Source of the DNA: CAVRTJ01 sp964507185
GTDB lineage: Bacteria; Acidobacteriota; UBA4820; DSQY01
Direction of reading: 5' to 3'
Assembly (NCBI GenBank): GCA_964507185.1
Contig: CAZDOY010000005.1
Coordinates: 52,254-116,253 of the forward strand
Length of the DNA stretch: 64,000 nucleotides
Part shown: piece by piece, positions 16,779 through 24,049 of the stretch
Layout of the letters: each line of letters opens with the position of its first letter
Position numbering within the stretch: position 1 is the first letter of the stretch
Program-made: the position numbers and the translations under genes
The notes under the pieces: model-generated
Seen by the model: only the letters and a program-made list of their open reading frames with translations
What the model was told of the DNA's origin: nothing
Databases searched by the model: none

Positions 16779-17364
16779 GGTTCACCTTCCAGTCGCATGA
16801 GGGGAACATCTGCTTGACGAAACGGCACAGGTCCGCGCGGTCGACGGGTTTCGAGAAGCAGTGGAGGACGCCGGCGCGTTGGAGGGCCTCCATCCTTTCA
16901 ACCGAAGAGTCCATGCCCATCGCCGCCATCTGGACGCGAGAGCCCCGGCCGTCCTCGTGGACGGCCCGGAATACGGCTATTCCGTCCCATCGCGGGTCAT
17001 CCACGTCGACGATGAAGAGGTGGGGAGGGCGGGACGAGACCTCGAAACCGGCCTCGAAGCCTGACCGCGCCAGTGTGACGGTGAGGTCGTCCGCCCAGGT
17101 CCTCATGTCGCGCGCGAGGGCGTCGGCTTCCGGGCCCGCCGCGAGGATCAACACGCGTTTATTTCCTTCCTGGAAGGCCGTCGGGACGGGCATGTTGTGG
17201 CGGCGGAGGAAGTCGTCCAATGTCTTCCTGGGAATCCTCCGGTGTCCGCCCGGCGTCGTGTAAGCCTCGAGCTGCCCCGAGTTGATCCAGTGGCGTACGG
17301 TATACGGGCTGACGCCGCAGTAGCGTCCGGCCTCCCAGGTCGTGAGCACTTTCTTCTCGCCCAT
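16747..17364 (-). CDS. HTH (BldC/excisionase-like) plus receiver-domain protein
   Basis: The 205-residue protein joins an N-terminal MerR/BldC/excisionase-type DNA-binding domain (about 5-55; TTWEAGRYCGVSPYTVRHWI, TPGGHRRI) to a receiver-like domain (about 68-190). The receiver keeps an Asp in IVDVDDPRWDG and the Lys of FSKPVD, so phosphorylation is possible, though the acidic pocket is not clearly complete. It is an atypical response regulator with the output domain first. GGAAGGA precedes ATG 17364, which is 12 bases after the bactofilin gene, so both are one operon. It could control polar or cytoskeletal genes; that is inference. Confidence 0.82.
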   Translation of the reverse strand: MGEKKVLTTWEAGRYCGVSPYTVRHWINSGQLEAYTTPGGHRRIPRKTLDDFLRRHNMPVPTAFQEGNKRVLILAAGPEADALARDMRTWADDLTVTLARSGFEAGFEVSSRPPHLFIVDVDDPRWDGIAVFRAVHEDGRGSRVQMAAMGMDSSVERMEALQRAGVLHCFSKPVDRADLCRFVKQMFPSCDWKVNLRKASRGPDR

Positions 17365-17376
17365 GGTCCTTCCGTC

Positions 17377-17730
17377 TCACTGCGGGGGCTCGGGTGTGGT
17401 GTTGACCTTCGTCAGCACCTTGCCCCGCATGATACCTCCGTCCTCCACGCGCATGTGGTGCGCCCTGACGTCGCCGGTAATCCTGCCGGTCTGGGCGAGA
17501 AGGAGATGCCCCCTGCTCGTTATGTCGCCCTCGACGGTGCCTATAACCTCCACCTCGGCGGCCGAAACGGGGCCTCGTACCCGGGCGCCGCCCGCGATGA
17601 CGACCTTGCCGTCCGCCTGGATGCTCCCCTCCACAAGGCCCTCTATTCTGAGGTCGCCGTCCGTGACGATCTCGCCCTGCAGCCGTGAATCGGCGTCAAG
17701 AATAGTTTCCACATCGGCCTCCCGTTTCAT
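17377..17730 (-). CDS. Bactofilin, second copy
   Basis: A 117-residue bactofilin with a short N-terminal tail, a right-handed beta-helix core (about 15-105; LQGEIVTDGDLRIEGLVEGS in part, VIGTVEGDITSRG, GRITGDVRA, GGIMRGKV) and a short Pro-rich tail. It is shorter than the bactofilin at 2452-2889 and lacks its long Gly/Gln tail, so the two probably form different filaments. It leads a two-gene operon with the HTH-receiver protein. The region between its start and the divergent gene at 17839 carries an AT-rich TATATTAT-like stretch (17763-17770) that may hold its promoter. Confidence 0.9.
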   Translation of the reverse strand: MKREADVETILDADSRLQGEIVTDGDLRIEGLVEGSIQADGKVVIAGGARVRGPVSAAEVEVIGTVEGDITSRGHLLLAQTGRITGDVRAHHMRVEDGGIMRGKVLTKVNTTPEPPQ

Positions 17731-17802
17731 CGCCCTACCGGCCCCAACGAACGTCCATGAAGATAATATACCGCGCCGTGCCGGCGGCGAAAGTCGAGAC
17801 CG

Positions 17803-17831
17803 TTTTACGTCGGCGGGGGATTCGGTATACT
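17803..17831 (+). promoter_or_regulatory. Sigma70-type promoter, leaderless geometry
   Basis: TTTTAC (17803-17808), a 17-base spacer and TATACT (17826-17831) precede the ATG at 17839 by 7 bases. There is no ribosome binding site, so the mRNA is predicted to start at the initiation codon. Confidence 0.65.
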
Positions 17832-17838
17832 GAAAAAC

Positions 17839-18291
17839 ATGAAGATGCGTTTTGCGGGTGCCCTGCTCCTGTGCGGCACCGTCGCCTGGAGCCTGGCGGC
17901 ACGGGCGGACGAGCCTTCCAGGCAGTCCAGCGGGGATCAGAAGTCGGCCTCCGTCGGAGACATGGATCTAAAATGGAACAGGGATTTCGATCTCCTGCTC
18001 GATATGGGGGATGTCCCGACCGTCCAGCAGCGGGTGGATACAGCCAAGCGCGAAACCCTCCAAAAGGAACGCGCAGGCCTGGAGGCCAGACTGGCCGACC
18101 TGAAGAGCCGCCTTGCGTCGGTGGAAGGAAGCTATACATCGGAAGCGGTGCTCAAGGAGATGCTCCGGCAGAATGTAAATGACATGCAGACCGTGCAGTC
18201 GAACCTCAAGCGGGATGTCGAGCAGACCCAGCAGAAAATCGACGACGTGGACGAGGCCCTGAAGCACCTCGGGTCCGACAGGCCGGAGTAA
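17839..18291 (+). CDS. Secreted coiled-coil protein of unknown function
   Basis: The 150-residue protein has a signal peptide (about 1-23, LLLCGTVAWSLAARA), a short linker, and a coiled coil (about 60-145) rich in Lys, Glu, Arg, Asp and Leu. It is probably periplasmic. I recognise no named family. It starts 7 bases after a promoter without a Shine-Dalgarno sequence. The sigma54-type regulator begins 4 bases after its stop, so the pair is an operon, and the protein might serve as an envelope sensor or partner for that regulator; this is inference from position. Confidence 0.75.
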   Translation: MKMRFAGALLLCGTVAWSLAARADEPSRQSSGDQKSASVGDMDLKWNRDFDLLLDMGDVPTVQQRVDTAKRETLQKERAGLEARLADLKSRLASVEGSYTSEAVLKEMLRQNVNDMQTVQSNLKRDVEQTQQKIDDVDEALKHLGSDRPE

Positions 18292-18295
18292 GCAC

Positions 18296-19660
18296 GTGCG
18301 AATCTTTCTCGCTGAAGACAGGGCCAGTCTAAGAAACGTCCTTGCGGAGACGCTCGAAAGGGCCGGGTACGAGGTGTTGCAGGCACCCGAGGGTCGAAGC
18401 GCCATGCAGACGATCGAAAAGGGCGGCTACGACTGTGGGCTGTTCGACCTGAAGATGCCCGTCCACAGCGGGATGGAACTCCTGTGCGCGAGCCGCGGGC
18501 ACTGGCCCCTCGTGCCGGTCGTTCTGCTGACTGCTTACGGGTCGGTGGAGGCGGCCGTTGCGGCCATGAAATCGGGCGCCTTCGACTTTCTCACCAAGCC
18601 CGTCGATACGGACCACCTTCTCCTGGTCGTGGAAAAGGCCCTCGATTCCTGCCGCCTGGAGCGTTTGAGCGGGACAATGGCGGCGGACCTGGCCCGCTTT
18701 CCCGCCTTTCAGGGCATATTGGGAAAAAGCGACGCGATCATCAAGGCGCAGGAGCAGGCCGCCCGCATCGCGCCCACCGGAACGACGTGTCTCATCCTGG
18801 GGGAGACCGGCGTAGGCAAGGAGCTTTTCGCCCGGGGCATCCACGCTGCCAGCCCCCGGAAGGACCAGCCGTTTGTGGCCGTGAACTGCGCGGCCATTCC
18901 GGAGTCGCTCCTGGAAAACGAACTTTTCGGCCACGAAAAGGGCGCCTACACGGGTGCACACGAAATGTCGATAGGTAAGTTCGAGTACGCGAATCGCGGC
19001 ACTGTCTTCCTCGATGAAATCGCTGAAATGGGACCGTCCCTGCAGGCCAAACTCCTGCGCGTTCTCGAGGACCGCACCTTCTTCAGGATAGGGGGCACGC
19101 GGCCCGTGTCCGTCGACGTGCGCGTCCTGTGCGCCACGAACAAGGACCTTGGGACCATGGTGGCCGGGGGGGGCTTCAGGCAGGACCTCTACTACCGCCT
19201 GAGCGCCTTCCCCATCCGTGTTCCCCCGCTCAGCGAGCGGCGGGATGACGTCCCTGAACTGGCCCGGCACTTTCTGCCCCACTACGGGCGGGAGCTCGGC
19301 CGGTCGGACCTCGCCTACGACGATGATGCGCTCGAGTGGCTGACCCGGCAGGATTGGCCTGGAAACGTGAGGGAGCTGATGAACCACATCGAGCGCGCGG
19401 CCATCCTCGCCGGACCCGACGGCACGATCACCACCGACCTTCTGATGTCAGGGGAAACAGGGGCCCGTGTGGGCTCATCCGCCGGCCTGCCCTTCGGCCT
19501 CATCGACGACCCCGAGGCGTGGCTTCATGCGGAAACGGCCTGGCGGGCCTCGGAAGTCCTCAGGCGTTGCGGGGGAGACAAGATGCGCGCCGCCCGTATA
19601 CTCGGCGTGCCGAAGACTAAGCTGGAGGATCTCCTCAAGGCCAGGGATCCTGGCGCATGA
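18296..19660 (+). CDS. NtrC-family sigma54-dependent response regulator
   Basis: The 454-residue protein has a receiver domain (1-120; phosphoacceptor Asp51 in LFDLKMPVHSG, Lys in FLTKPVD), a sigma54-interaction AAA+ domain (about 140-380; Walker A GETGVGKE, Walker B TVFLDEIAEM, arginine-finger region FRQDLYYRLSAFPI) and a Fis-type HTH at the C-terminus (KMRAARILGVPKTKLEDLL). The GAFTGA loop that contacts sigma54 reads GAYTGA, a tolerated variant found in many members. GTG 18296 follows the coiled-coil gene by 4 bases with GGAG upstream. No cognate histidine kinase is adjacent, and the target promoters are not visible. Confidence 0.94.
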   Translation: MRIFLAEDRASLRNVLAETLERAGYEVLQAPEGRSAMQTIEKGGYDCGLFDLKMPVHSGMELLCASRGHWPLVPVVLLTAYGSVEAAVAAMKSGAFDFLTKPVDTDHLLLVVEKALDSCRLERLSGTMAADLARFPAFQGILGKSDAIIKAQEQAARIAPTGTTCLILGETGVGKELFARGIHAASPRKDQPFVAVNCAAIPESLLENELFGHEKGAYTGAHEMSIGKFEYANRGTVFLDEIAEMGPSLQAKLLRVLEDRTFFRIGGTRPVSVDVRVLCATNKDLGTMVAGGGFRQDLYYRLSAFPIRVPPLSERRDDVPELARHFLPHYGRELGRSDLAYDDDALEWLTRQDWPGNVRELMNHIERAAILAGPDGTITTDLLMSGETGARVGSSAGLPFGLIDDPEAWLHAETAWRASEVLRRCGGDKMRAARILGVPKTKLEDLLKARDPGA

Positions 19661-19772
19661 CCACGATTCAGTCGATCTGGAGTACAATGAAACGCTGTTC
19701 GCAAGGCACGGGCAAGGGGCGGACCCGAACGCCGTGAGGCATCGGTTGTCCGGCAGGCGGGGGGAGAGGCGA

Positions 19773-19790
19773 CGTGCCTCGGTAGGCACG
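19773..19790 (+). promoter_or_regulatory. Hairpin in the sppA leader
   Basis: CGTGCCT-CGGT-AGGCACG forms a perfect 7-bp stem with a 4-base loop, 26 bases upstream of the sppA start. It has no T tract, so it is more likely a leader structure or chance than a terminator. Confidence 0.3.
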
Positions 19791-19815
19791 GACCTCACTG
19801 AAATAGGAGAAAGTC

Positions 19816-21609
19816 ATGAGCAATCCTGAATTGGAAACCCAGAGACCCAGCAGGGTCCGGTGGGGACTCCTGATCGTCCTGGCTCTCATCGTTATCGTGA
19901 TCCTGGGCGGGATTCTTCTCATTGCCGGGTTCGCTTCCCTGGTGAAGGGACAGGCCGTTGCGGTCAAGCCGGATGCCACCCTCGTGCTGGTGCTGGACCG
20001 TCCCATTCAGGAAACGCCGCCCAATCCCGTTATGACGGAGTTGTTCCACCAGAAGGTGTACTCCCTTTACAACCTGGAATCCGCCATCGACCGGGCGGCC
20101 AAAGACGATCGAATCAAGAGCCTCCTCATCGACGTCCACGCCTTCCCCGCCGGGCTGGGCAAGATCGAAGAGATCCGGGAGGCCCTGCAGCGCTTTAAAA
20201 AGAGCAAGAAACCGGTGTGGGCCTATTTCGAATCGGCTTCGACGGGCGGATACCTCGTTGCGGCAGAGGCGGACAAGATCTACGCCCCGCCCACAGCCAG
20301 CCTTCTCCTCATGGGTCCGGCCGCGTCCGTGCCCTTCCTCCGGGGCATCTTCGATAAGTTCGGGATCGAGCCCCAGCTCTACCACATCGGAAAGTACAAG
20401 TCCTACTCGGACACCTTCATGCTCAAGAACATGTCCGACGCCCAGAAAGAGGCCACCAACGCCCTTCTGGACAGCTTTTACGGCCAAATGGTCCAGGCCG
20501 TCGCTGAAGGCCGCCGGCTCTCCCCGGACCAGGTCAGGGACGACATGAACGTGGGCTTTCTGTGGGGCGACCAGATCCAGAAGATGAGGTTGGTGGACGG
20601 CCTGTGGTATCGCGACCAGGTCGAAGACGCCCTCAAGAAGATCAACGGCAATTCCGACCGCTGGAATTCGATCGACATCGCGGACTACGTCAAGGACCAT
20701 CGCGTCAACCTCGCCGCCGGCGCCAAGAAGAGCCTGGCGCTTGTGATCGCGAGCGGCGACATCGTGTCCGGCGAAGGCGACGGGACGAAGGTGCAGACGG
20801 AAAGCAACCTCGGCTCGGACACCGTTATCCGCTGGTTGAGGAAAGTGGGCCGCCGAAGCGACATCTCGGGCGTCGTCCTCAGGGTCGACAGCCCCGGAGG
20901 ATCGGGCCTGGCATCCGACATGATGTGGCGGCAGATCCAGGTGCTCAGGAAATCCAAGCCCGTGGTCGTCTCCATGTCCGATCTGGCCGCTTCGGGAGGC
21001 TACTACATCTCCATGGGCGCCGACGCCATCGTTGCCCAGCCGGGGACTATTACGGGCTCCATCGGCGTGGTGACGGGCAAGTTCGTCATCAAGGGGCTCC
21101 TGGACCACATCGACTACAACCAGGAGACGCTCAAGCGCGGCGCCAACTCGGACATGTTCAGCGGCTACACCCCCTTCGATAAGGAGCAGGAAGCCCTTAT
21201 AAACCAGCAGATGCAGGCCTTCTACCACGATTTCGTGAGCAAGGCCGCCGAGGGCCGCAAGATGACCTATGACCAGGTCGACAGCATCGGTCGCGGACGC
21301 GTCTGGTCAGGTGAAGACGCCCTGAAACTCGGGCTCGTGGATAAGCTCGGCGGCCTTCACACGGCCATTCAAGTGGCCAAAGAGAAGGCGGGCATCCCGA
21401 AGAACGAGCCCGTGCAGATAGTGGTCTACCCGCAGCCGAAGACGTTCTTCGAGGCCTTCTTCCAGGACAAGATGGACGCCATGGTTCACGCCGATGCCGT
21501 CAGCAAGCTGCCCCCGGAACTTTACGAGGCCTATCAGAACTACGAGGCGCTGAGGCCGCTGGCTTCCGAGCCTTTCGTTCTCTACACGCCCGTAAAGGTT
21601 CATTTATAA
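19816..21609 (+). CDS. sppA: Signal peptide peptidase SppA, long (67K) form
   Basis: SppA is an inner-membrane serine protease that degrades cleaved signal peptides. The 597-residue protein has an N-terminal transmembrane helix (about 16-40) and two tandem ClpP-like domains. The catalytic Lys is in GKYKSYSDTF (about 194) in the first domain and the nucleophile Ser in DLAASGGYYIS (about 393) in the second, as in Escherichia coli SppA. Length equals the double-domain form. AGGAGA precedes ATG 19816. The 155-base gap from the upstream gene contains a possible -10 (TACAAT) and the hairpin noted at 19773-19790. Confidence 0.94.
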   Translation: MSNPELETQRPSRVRWGLLIVLALIVIVILGGILLIAGFASLVKGQAVAVKPDATLVLVLDRPIQETPPNPVMTELFHQKVYSLYNLESAIDRAAKDDRIKSLLIDVHAFPAGLGKIEEIREALQRFKKSKKPVWAYFESASTGGYLVAAEADKIYAPPTASLLLMGPAASVPFLRGIFDKFGIEPQLYHIGKYKSYSDTFMLKNMSDAQKEATNALLDSFYGQMVQAVAEGRRLSPDQVRDDMNVGFLWGDQIQKMRLVDGLWYRDQVEDALKKINGNSDRWNSIDIADYVKDHRVNLAAGAKKSLALVIASGDIVSGEGDGTKVQTESNLGSDTVIRWLRKVGRRSDISGVVLRVDSPGGSGLASDMMWRQIQVLRKSKPVVVSMSDLAASGGYYISMGADAIVAQPGTITGSIGVVTGKFVIKGLLDHIDYNQETLKRGANSDMFSGYTPFDKEQEALINQQMQAFYHDFVSKAAEGRKMTYDQVDSIGRGRVWSGEDALKLGLVDKLGGLHTAIQVAKEKAGIPKNEPVQIVVYPQPKTFFEAFFQDKMDAMVHADAVSKLPPELYEAYQNYEALRPLASEPFVLYTPVKVHL

Positions 21610-21628
21610 GGCTTTTGCCCATCGAGGG

Positions 21629-21657
21629 TTGACGAATGCGGGGGAAGGTGCTATCTT
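21629..21657 (+). promoter_or_regulatory. Sigma70-type promoter with overlapping operator-like inverted repeat
   Basis: TTGACG (21629-21634), a 17-base spacer and TATCTT (21652-21657) lie 7 bases before ATG 21665. A 12-bp perfect inverted repeat (21636-21647 and 21655-21666) covers the spacer, the -10 box and the first two bases of the start codon, a layout expected of a repressor operator or a start-occluding mRNA hairpin. Confidence 0.6.
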
Positions 21658-21666
21658 CCCCCGCAT
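21636..21666. repeat. 12-bp perfect inverted repeat over promoter and start codon
   Basis: ATGCGGGGGAAG and its exact reverse complement flank a 7-base loop. As RNA the stem would be very stable; as DNA it could be a dimeric repressor site. There is no downstream T tract, so a terminator for sppA is less likely. Confidence 0.7.
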
Positions 21667-22306
21667 GCAAACCCTAAACAAGTCGATTTTGAACAAAATG
21701 TATGGTGTGTCGGTCTGTGTGGCTTGTGTGCTGCTCGTAAACGTGTGGAGCAAGCCGCTTTCGTTTTCCAGTAACGTCGCCGTTCCATTGGACAAAGAGG
21801 CACACGCGGTTCCCGTGAAGGAGGAAGTACACGAGATGCTGGGGCAGGCCCTTGCGGCCAGCGGCCAGAAGTGGCCGAGCCTGGCTTTCGGGAACGCGGT
21901 CGGTGCCATCACCGACGTTGTTGAGACGTATCACTTTTCACCGGCGTTCGTCCTGGGCGTCATCCAGACGGAAAGCTCTTTTCAGCTGAACGCGGTGTCC
22001 GCGGTCGGCGCCGTCGGACTGACGCAGATCATGCCCAGCACCGCCGACGAGGTCGCAAAGCGCGCGGGCGATCCTCCTCCAGGGGGCTCCCAGCTCTTCG
22101 AGGCGGGGACGAACATCCGTCTCGGATTCGGGTACCTGGCGCACCTCCGGGACCGTTACGGCTCCATCGAGGCGGCCCTTGCGGCCTACAACGCCGGTCC
22201 GGCCCTCCTGAGACACAACAAAGGTCCCTCGCTGCCCATGGATTCGTACCGGCGCGACGTGTGGAACAGCGAACGCATGTTCGCACGGTGGATGAAATCC
22301 CCCTAA
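21665..22306 (+). CDS. Lytic transglycosylase (SLT family), second
   Basis: The 213-residue protein has an N-terminal hydrophobic segment (about 11-30, signal peptide or anchor) and an SLT domain (about 90-205) with catalytic Glu in VIQTESSFQLNAVSAVGAVG, LTQIMPST and LAAYNAGP. It is predicted to act on peptidoglycan in the periplasm. The start is uncertain: ATG 21665 fits a leaderless transcript, while an in-frame TTG at 21629 falls on the -35 element. The ending YRRDVWNSERMFARWMKSP is not part of the catalytic core. It is a single gene after sppA. Confidence 0.9.
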   Translation: MQTLNKSILNKMYGVSVCVACVLLVNVWSKPLSFSSNVAVPLDKEAHAVPVKEEVHEMLGQALAASGQKWPSLAFGNAVGAITDVVETYHFSPAFVLGVIQTESSFQLNAVSAVGAVGLTQIMPSTADEVAKRAGDPPPGGSQLFEAGTNIRLGFGYLAHLRDRYGSIEAALAAYNAGPALLRHNKGPSLPMDSYRRDVWNSERMFARWMKSP

Positions 22307-22388
22307 GCCACCGTTTCCGTTAGGGCTCCGTCTCGCATTCCAGGCCGATCGAGCTTATGCTAGGAGTGTATTTTGAGGAGGCGCCCGC

Positions 22389-22619
22389 ATGCCGGAAAAT
22401 TTTGAAGTCCAGGTTCGAGAAGTCATCGAGAGAATCCGCCCCGCCCTTCAGATGGACGGAGGGGATATCGAGATCGTCGAGATCACGAAGCCCGATATGA
22501 AGGTCCGCCTCGTGGGAGCCTGCCACTCCTGTCCGAGCGCCGTCTATACCCTTTACCAGGGGGTCTACGGGGAACTCAAGCGGTCCATACCCGAATTCGG
22601 GGAGCTGATTGCCGTCTGA
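22389..22619 (+). CDS. NifU-like C-terminal domain (Nfu) iron-sulfur protein
   Basis: The 76-residue protein is a stand-alone NifU C-terminal domain, a scaffold or carrier that delivers Fe-S clusters. It has the start of the fold VREVIERIRPALQMDGGDIEIV and the cluster-binding CxxC in LVGACHSCPSA. ATG 22389 has GAGGAGG upstream. It overlaps the AMMECR1 gene by 11 bases, so the two are translated together. No IscU, SufB or nitrogenase gene is nearby. Confidence 0.92.
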   Translation: MPENFEVQVREVIERIRPALQMDGGDIEIVEITKPDMKVRLVGACHSCPSAVYTLYQGVYGELKRSIPEFGELIAV

Positions 22620-23193
22620 TCCCGTATTCGTGCCGGTGCCGGACAGCGTTCGTTCGCAGCTTCTGCATCTGGCGAGGCGCGCAATCTCCGTCGCACTGGA
22701 GGAAGGCCGGAGGCTCGAGCCTGGCGTCGATTACGAGTCCGTCGCCCCGGAGCCGAGGGGCGCCTTCGTCACGCTCACGACGCGAAAGGGCGACCTCCGG
22801 GGTTGCATCGGCACCATTCTTCCCGTCGGGCCACTCGACGAGACCGTCGCCGGCATGGCCGTGAGTGCCGCCCTTGAAGATCCCCGCTTTCCACCCGTGA
22901 CCCTCCCCGAACTGCCCGGCCTTCACGTCGAAATCTCGGCCCTCACCGTACCCAGGCCCCTGGAAAACGTCGAGGATATAGAGATCGGACGCCACGGCCT
23001 CATCGTGACGAGAGGCGGCAGGAAGGGGCTTCTTTTGCCGCAGGTGGCGCCGGAGTGGGGCTGGGACCGCCTGCAGTTCCTCGCGCACACGTGTCACAAG
23101 GCCGGCCTGCCGGCCGATTCATGGAAGGCCCCCGGCACCTTGGTCGAGTGGTTTGAAGCCGAGATATGGGGCGAAGCATCTCCGGAAGCCTGA
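22609..23193 (+). CDS. AMMECR1-domain protein (AmmeMemoRadiSam system protein A)
   Basis: The 194-residue protein matches AMMECR1 throughout, with the invariant LRGCIGTI motif (about 64-71), PRF in ALEDPRFPPV, and LPQVAPEWGWD. The family is found with Memo and a radical SAM protein in the AmmeMemoRadiSam system, whose reaction is unknown; neither partner is in the window. I selected TTG 22609 because GGGGAG sits just upstream and coupling to the Nfu gene is likely; a GTG at 22630 is an alternative. Fusion of translation to an Fe-S carrier fits a link to radical SAM chemistry, which is inference. Confidence 0.88.
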   Translation: MPSDPVFVPVPDSVRSQLLHLARRAISVALEEGRRLEPGVDYESVAPEPRGAFVTLTTRKGDLRGCIGTILPVGPLDETVAGMAVSAALEDPRFPPVTLPELPGLHVEISALTVPRPLENVEDIEIGRHGLIVTRGGRKGLLLPQVAPEWGWDRLQFLAHTCHKAGLPADSWKAPGTLVEWFEAEIWGEASPEA

Positions 23194-23200
23194 TCTTGTT

Positions 23201-23947
23201 CTAAATTTGAAAAGAATCGATTCCGGTCACCTTCAGAGAGCATTCTAGAGGGTCTACGATCAGGTTCGCGGCCCGTGCGGGATCCAAGTCGTAGGTGCGG
23301 TCGTCGGACGTGCGCAGGGGTTCGCCGTGGGGGTCGAAAACGTAGTTTCCGGCACCGGCAAAGCGCTCGCCCGGATATACCGACGCAGCCACGCAGCAAC
23401 CCGCGACCCACACGCCGTTTTCTATCGCTCGTGCGCGCAGGAGGGTCCGCCAGACGTGATCCCGCCGCCAGGGCCACCATGCCGCCACGAGAAAAGCGTC
23501 GCACCGTGCGTCCATGCGCAGGGCCCGCGCCTGTTCCGGAAAGCGCAGGTCGTTGCAGTTCAGGAGTCCGAACCGCATCCCATCGAAATCGATCGAAACG
23601 TAGCGGTCGCCGGGCCGCCAGATGTCCATTTCTCCATTCGGTGCGAAGAGATGCACCTTGTCGTACCGGGCGCCCTCCTCTCCGTTGCGCCAGACCGTCA
23701 TGCGGTTGAATCGGTCCTCGGAAAAGGAACCGAAAACGAAGGCCGCACCGGGGAACCGGCCGGAGATATCCCGCATGACGGCGCGCGCGGCGGCCGGTTC
23801 CACTGTCCGCCTGTATCCGTGCAGGAAGCTCTCCGGGAAGACCACGAGCCGGGCGCCCGCTTCCACGGCGGAGGCGCATTCGGCTTCGAGCCGTTCCAGG
23901 TTCGAGGCCGGGTCCAGACAGACCCAGCGTGACAGGAAAATCCTCAT
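23201..23947 (-). CDS. Carbon-nitrogen hydrolase (nitrilase superfamily)
   Basis: The 248-residue protein has the catalytic Glu-Lys-Cys triad of the nitrilase superfamily: VFPESF (Glu), YDKVHLF (Lys) and LLNCNDLRFPE (Cys), in the right order and spacing. These enzymes hydrolyse amides or nitriles; YafV-like omega-amidases are the closest in size and motif, but the substrate is not defined here. The ATG at 23947 has no ribosome binding site; an extended -10 (TGC-TATCGT) ends 6 bases upstream, so it may also be leaderless. It ends 7 bases from the convergent AMMECR1 gene. Confidence 0.88.
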   Translation of the reverse strand: MRIFLSRWVCLDPASNLERLEAECASAVEAGARLVVFPESFLHGYRRTVEPAAARAVMRDISGRFPGAAFVFGSFSEDRFNRMTVWRNGEEGARYDKVHLFAPNGEMDIWRPGDRYVSIDFDGMRFGLLNCNDLRFPEQARALRMDARCDAFLVAAWWPWRRDHVWRTLLRARAIENGVWVAGCCVAASVYPGERFAGAGNYVFDPHGEPLRTSDDRTYDLDPARAANLIVDPLECSLKVTGIDSFQI

Positions 23948-24049
23948 GCCTTAACGATAGCACAGCTCGGCAAAGCCTTGCGCGCCCGGCGGCGCAACTT
24001 TTTCGCCCGGCATCCGTAACACTTTGGGAGTGGAGAGGGAGATGACCTT

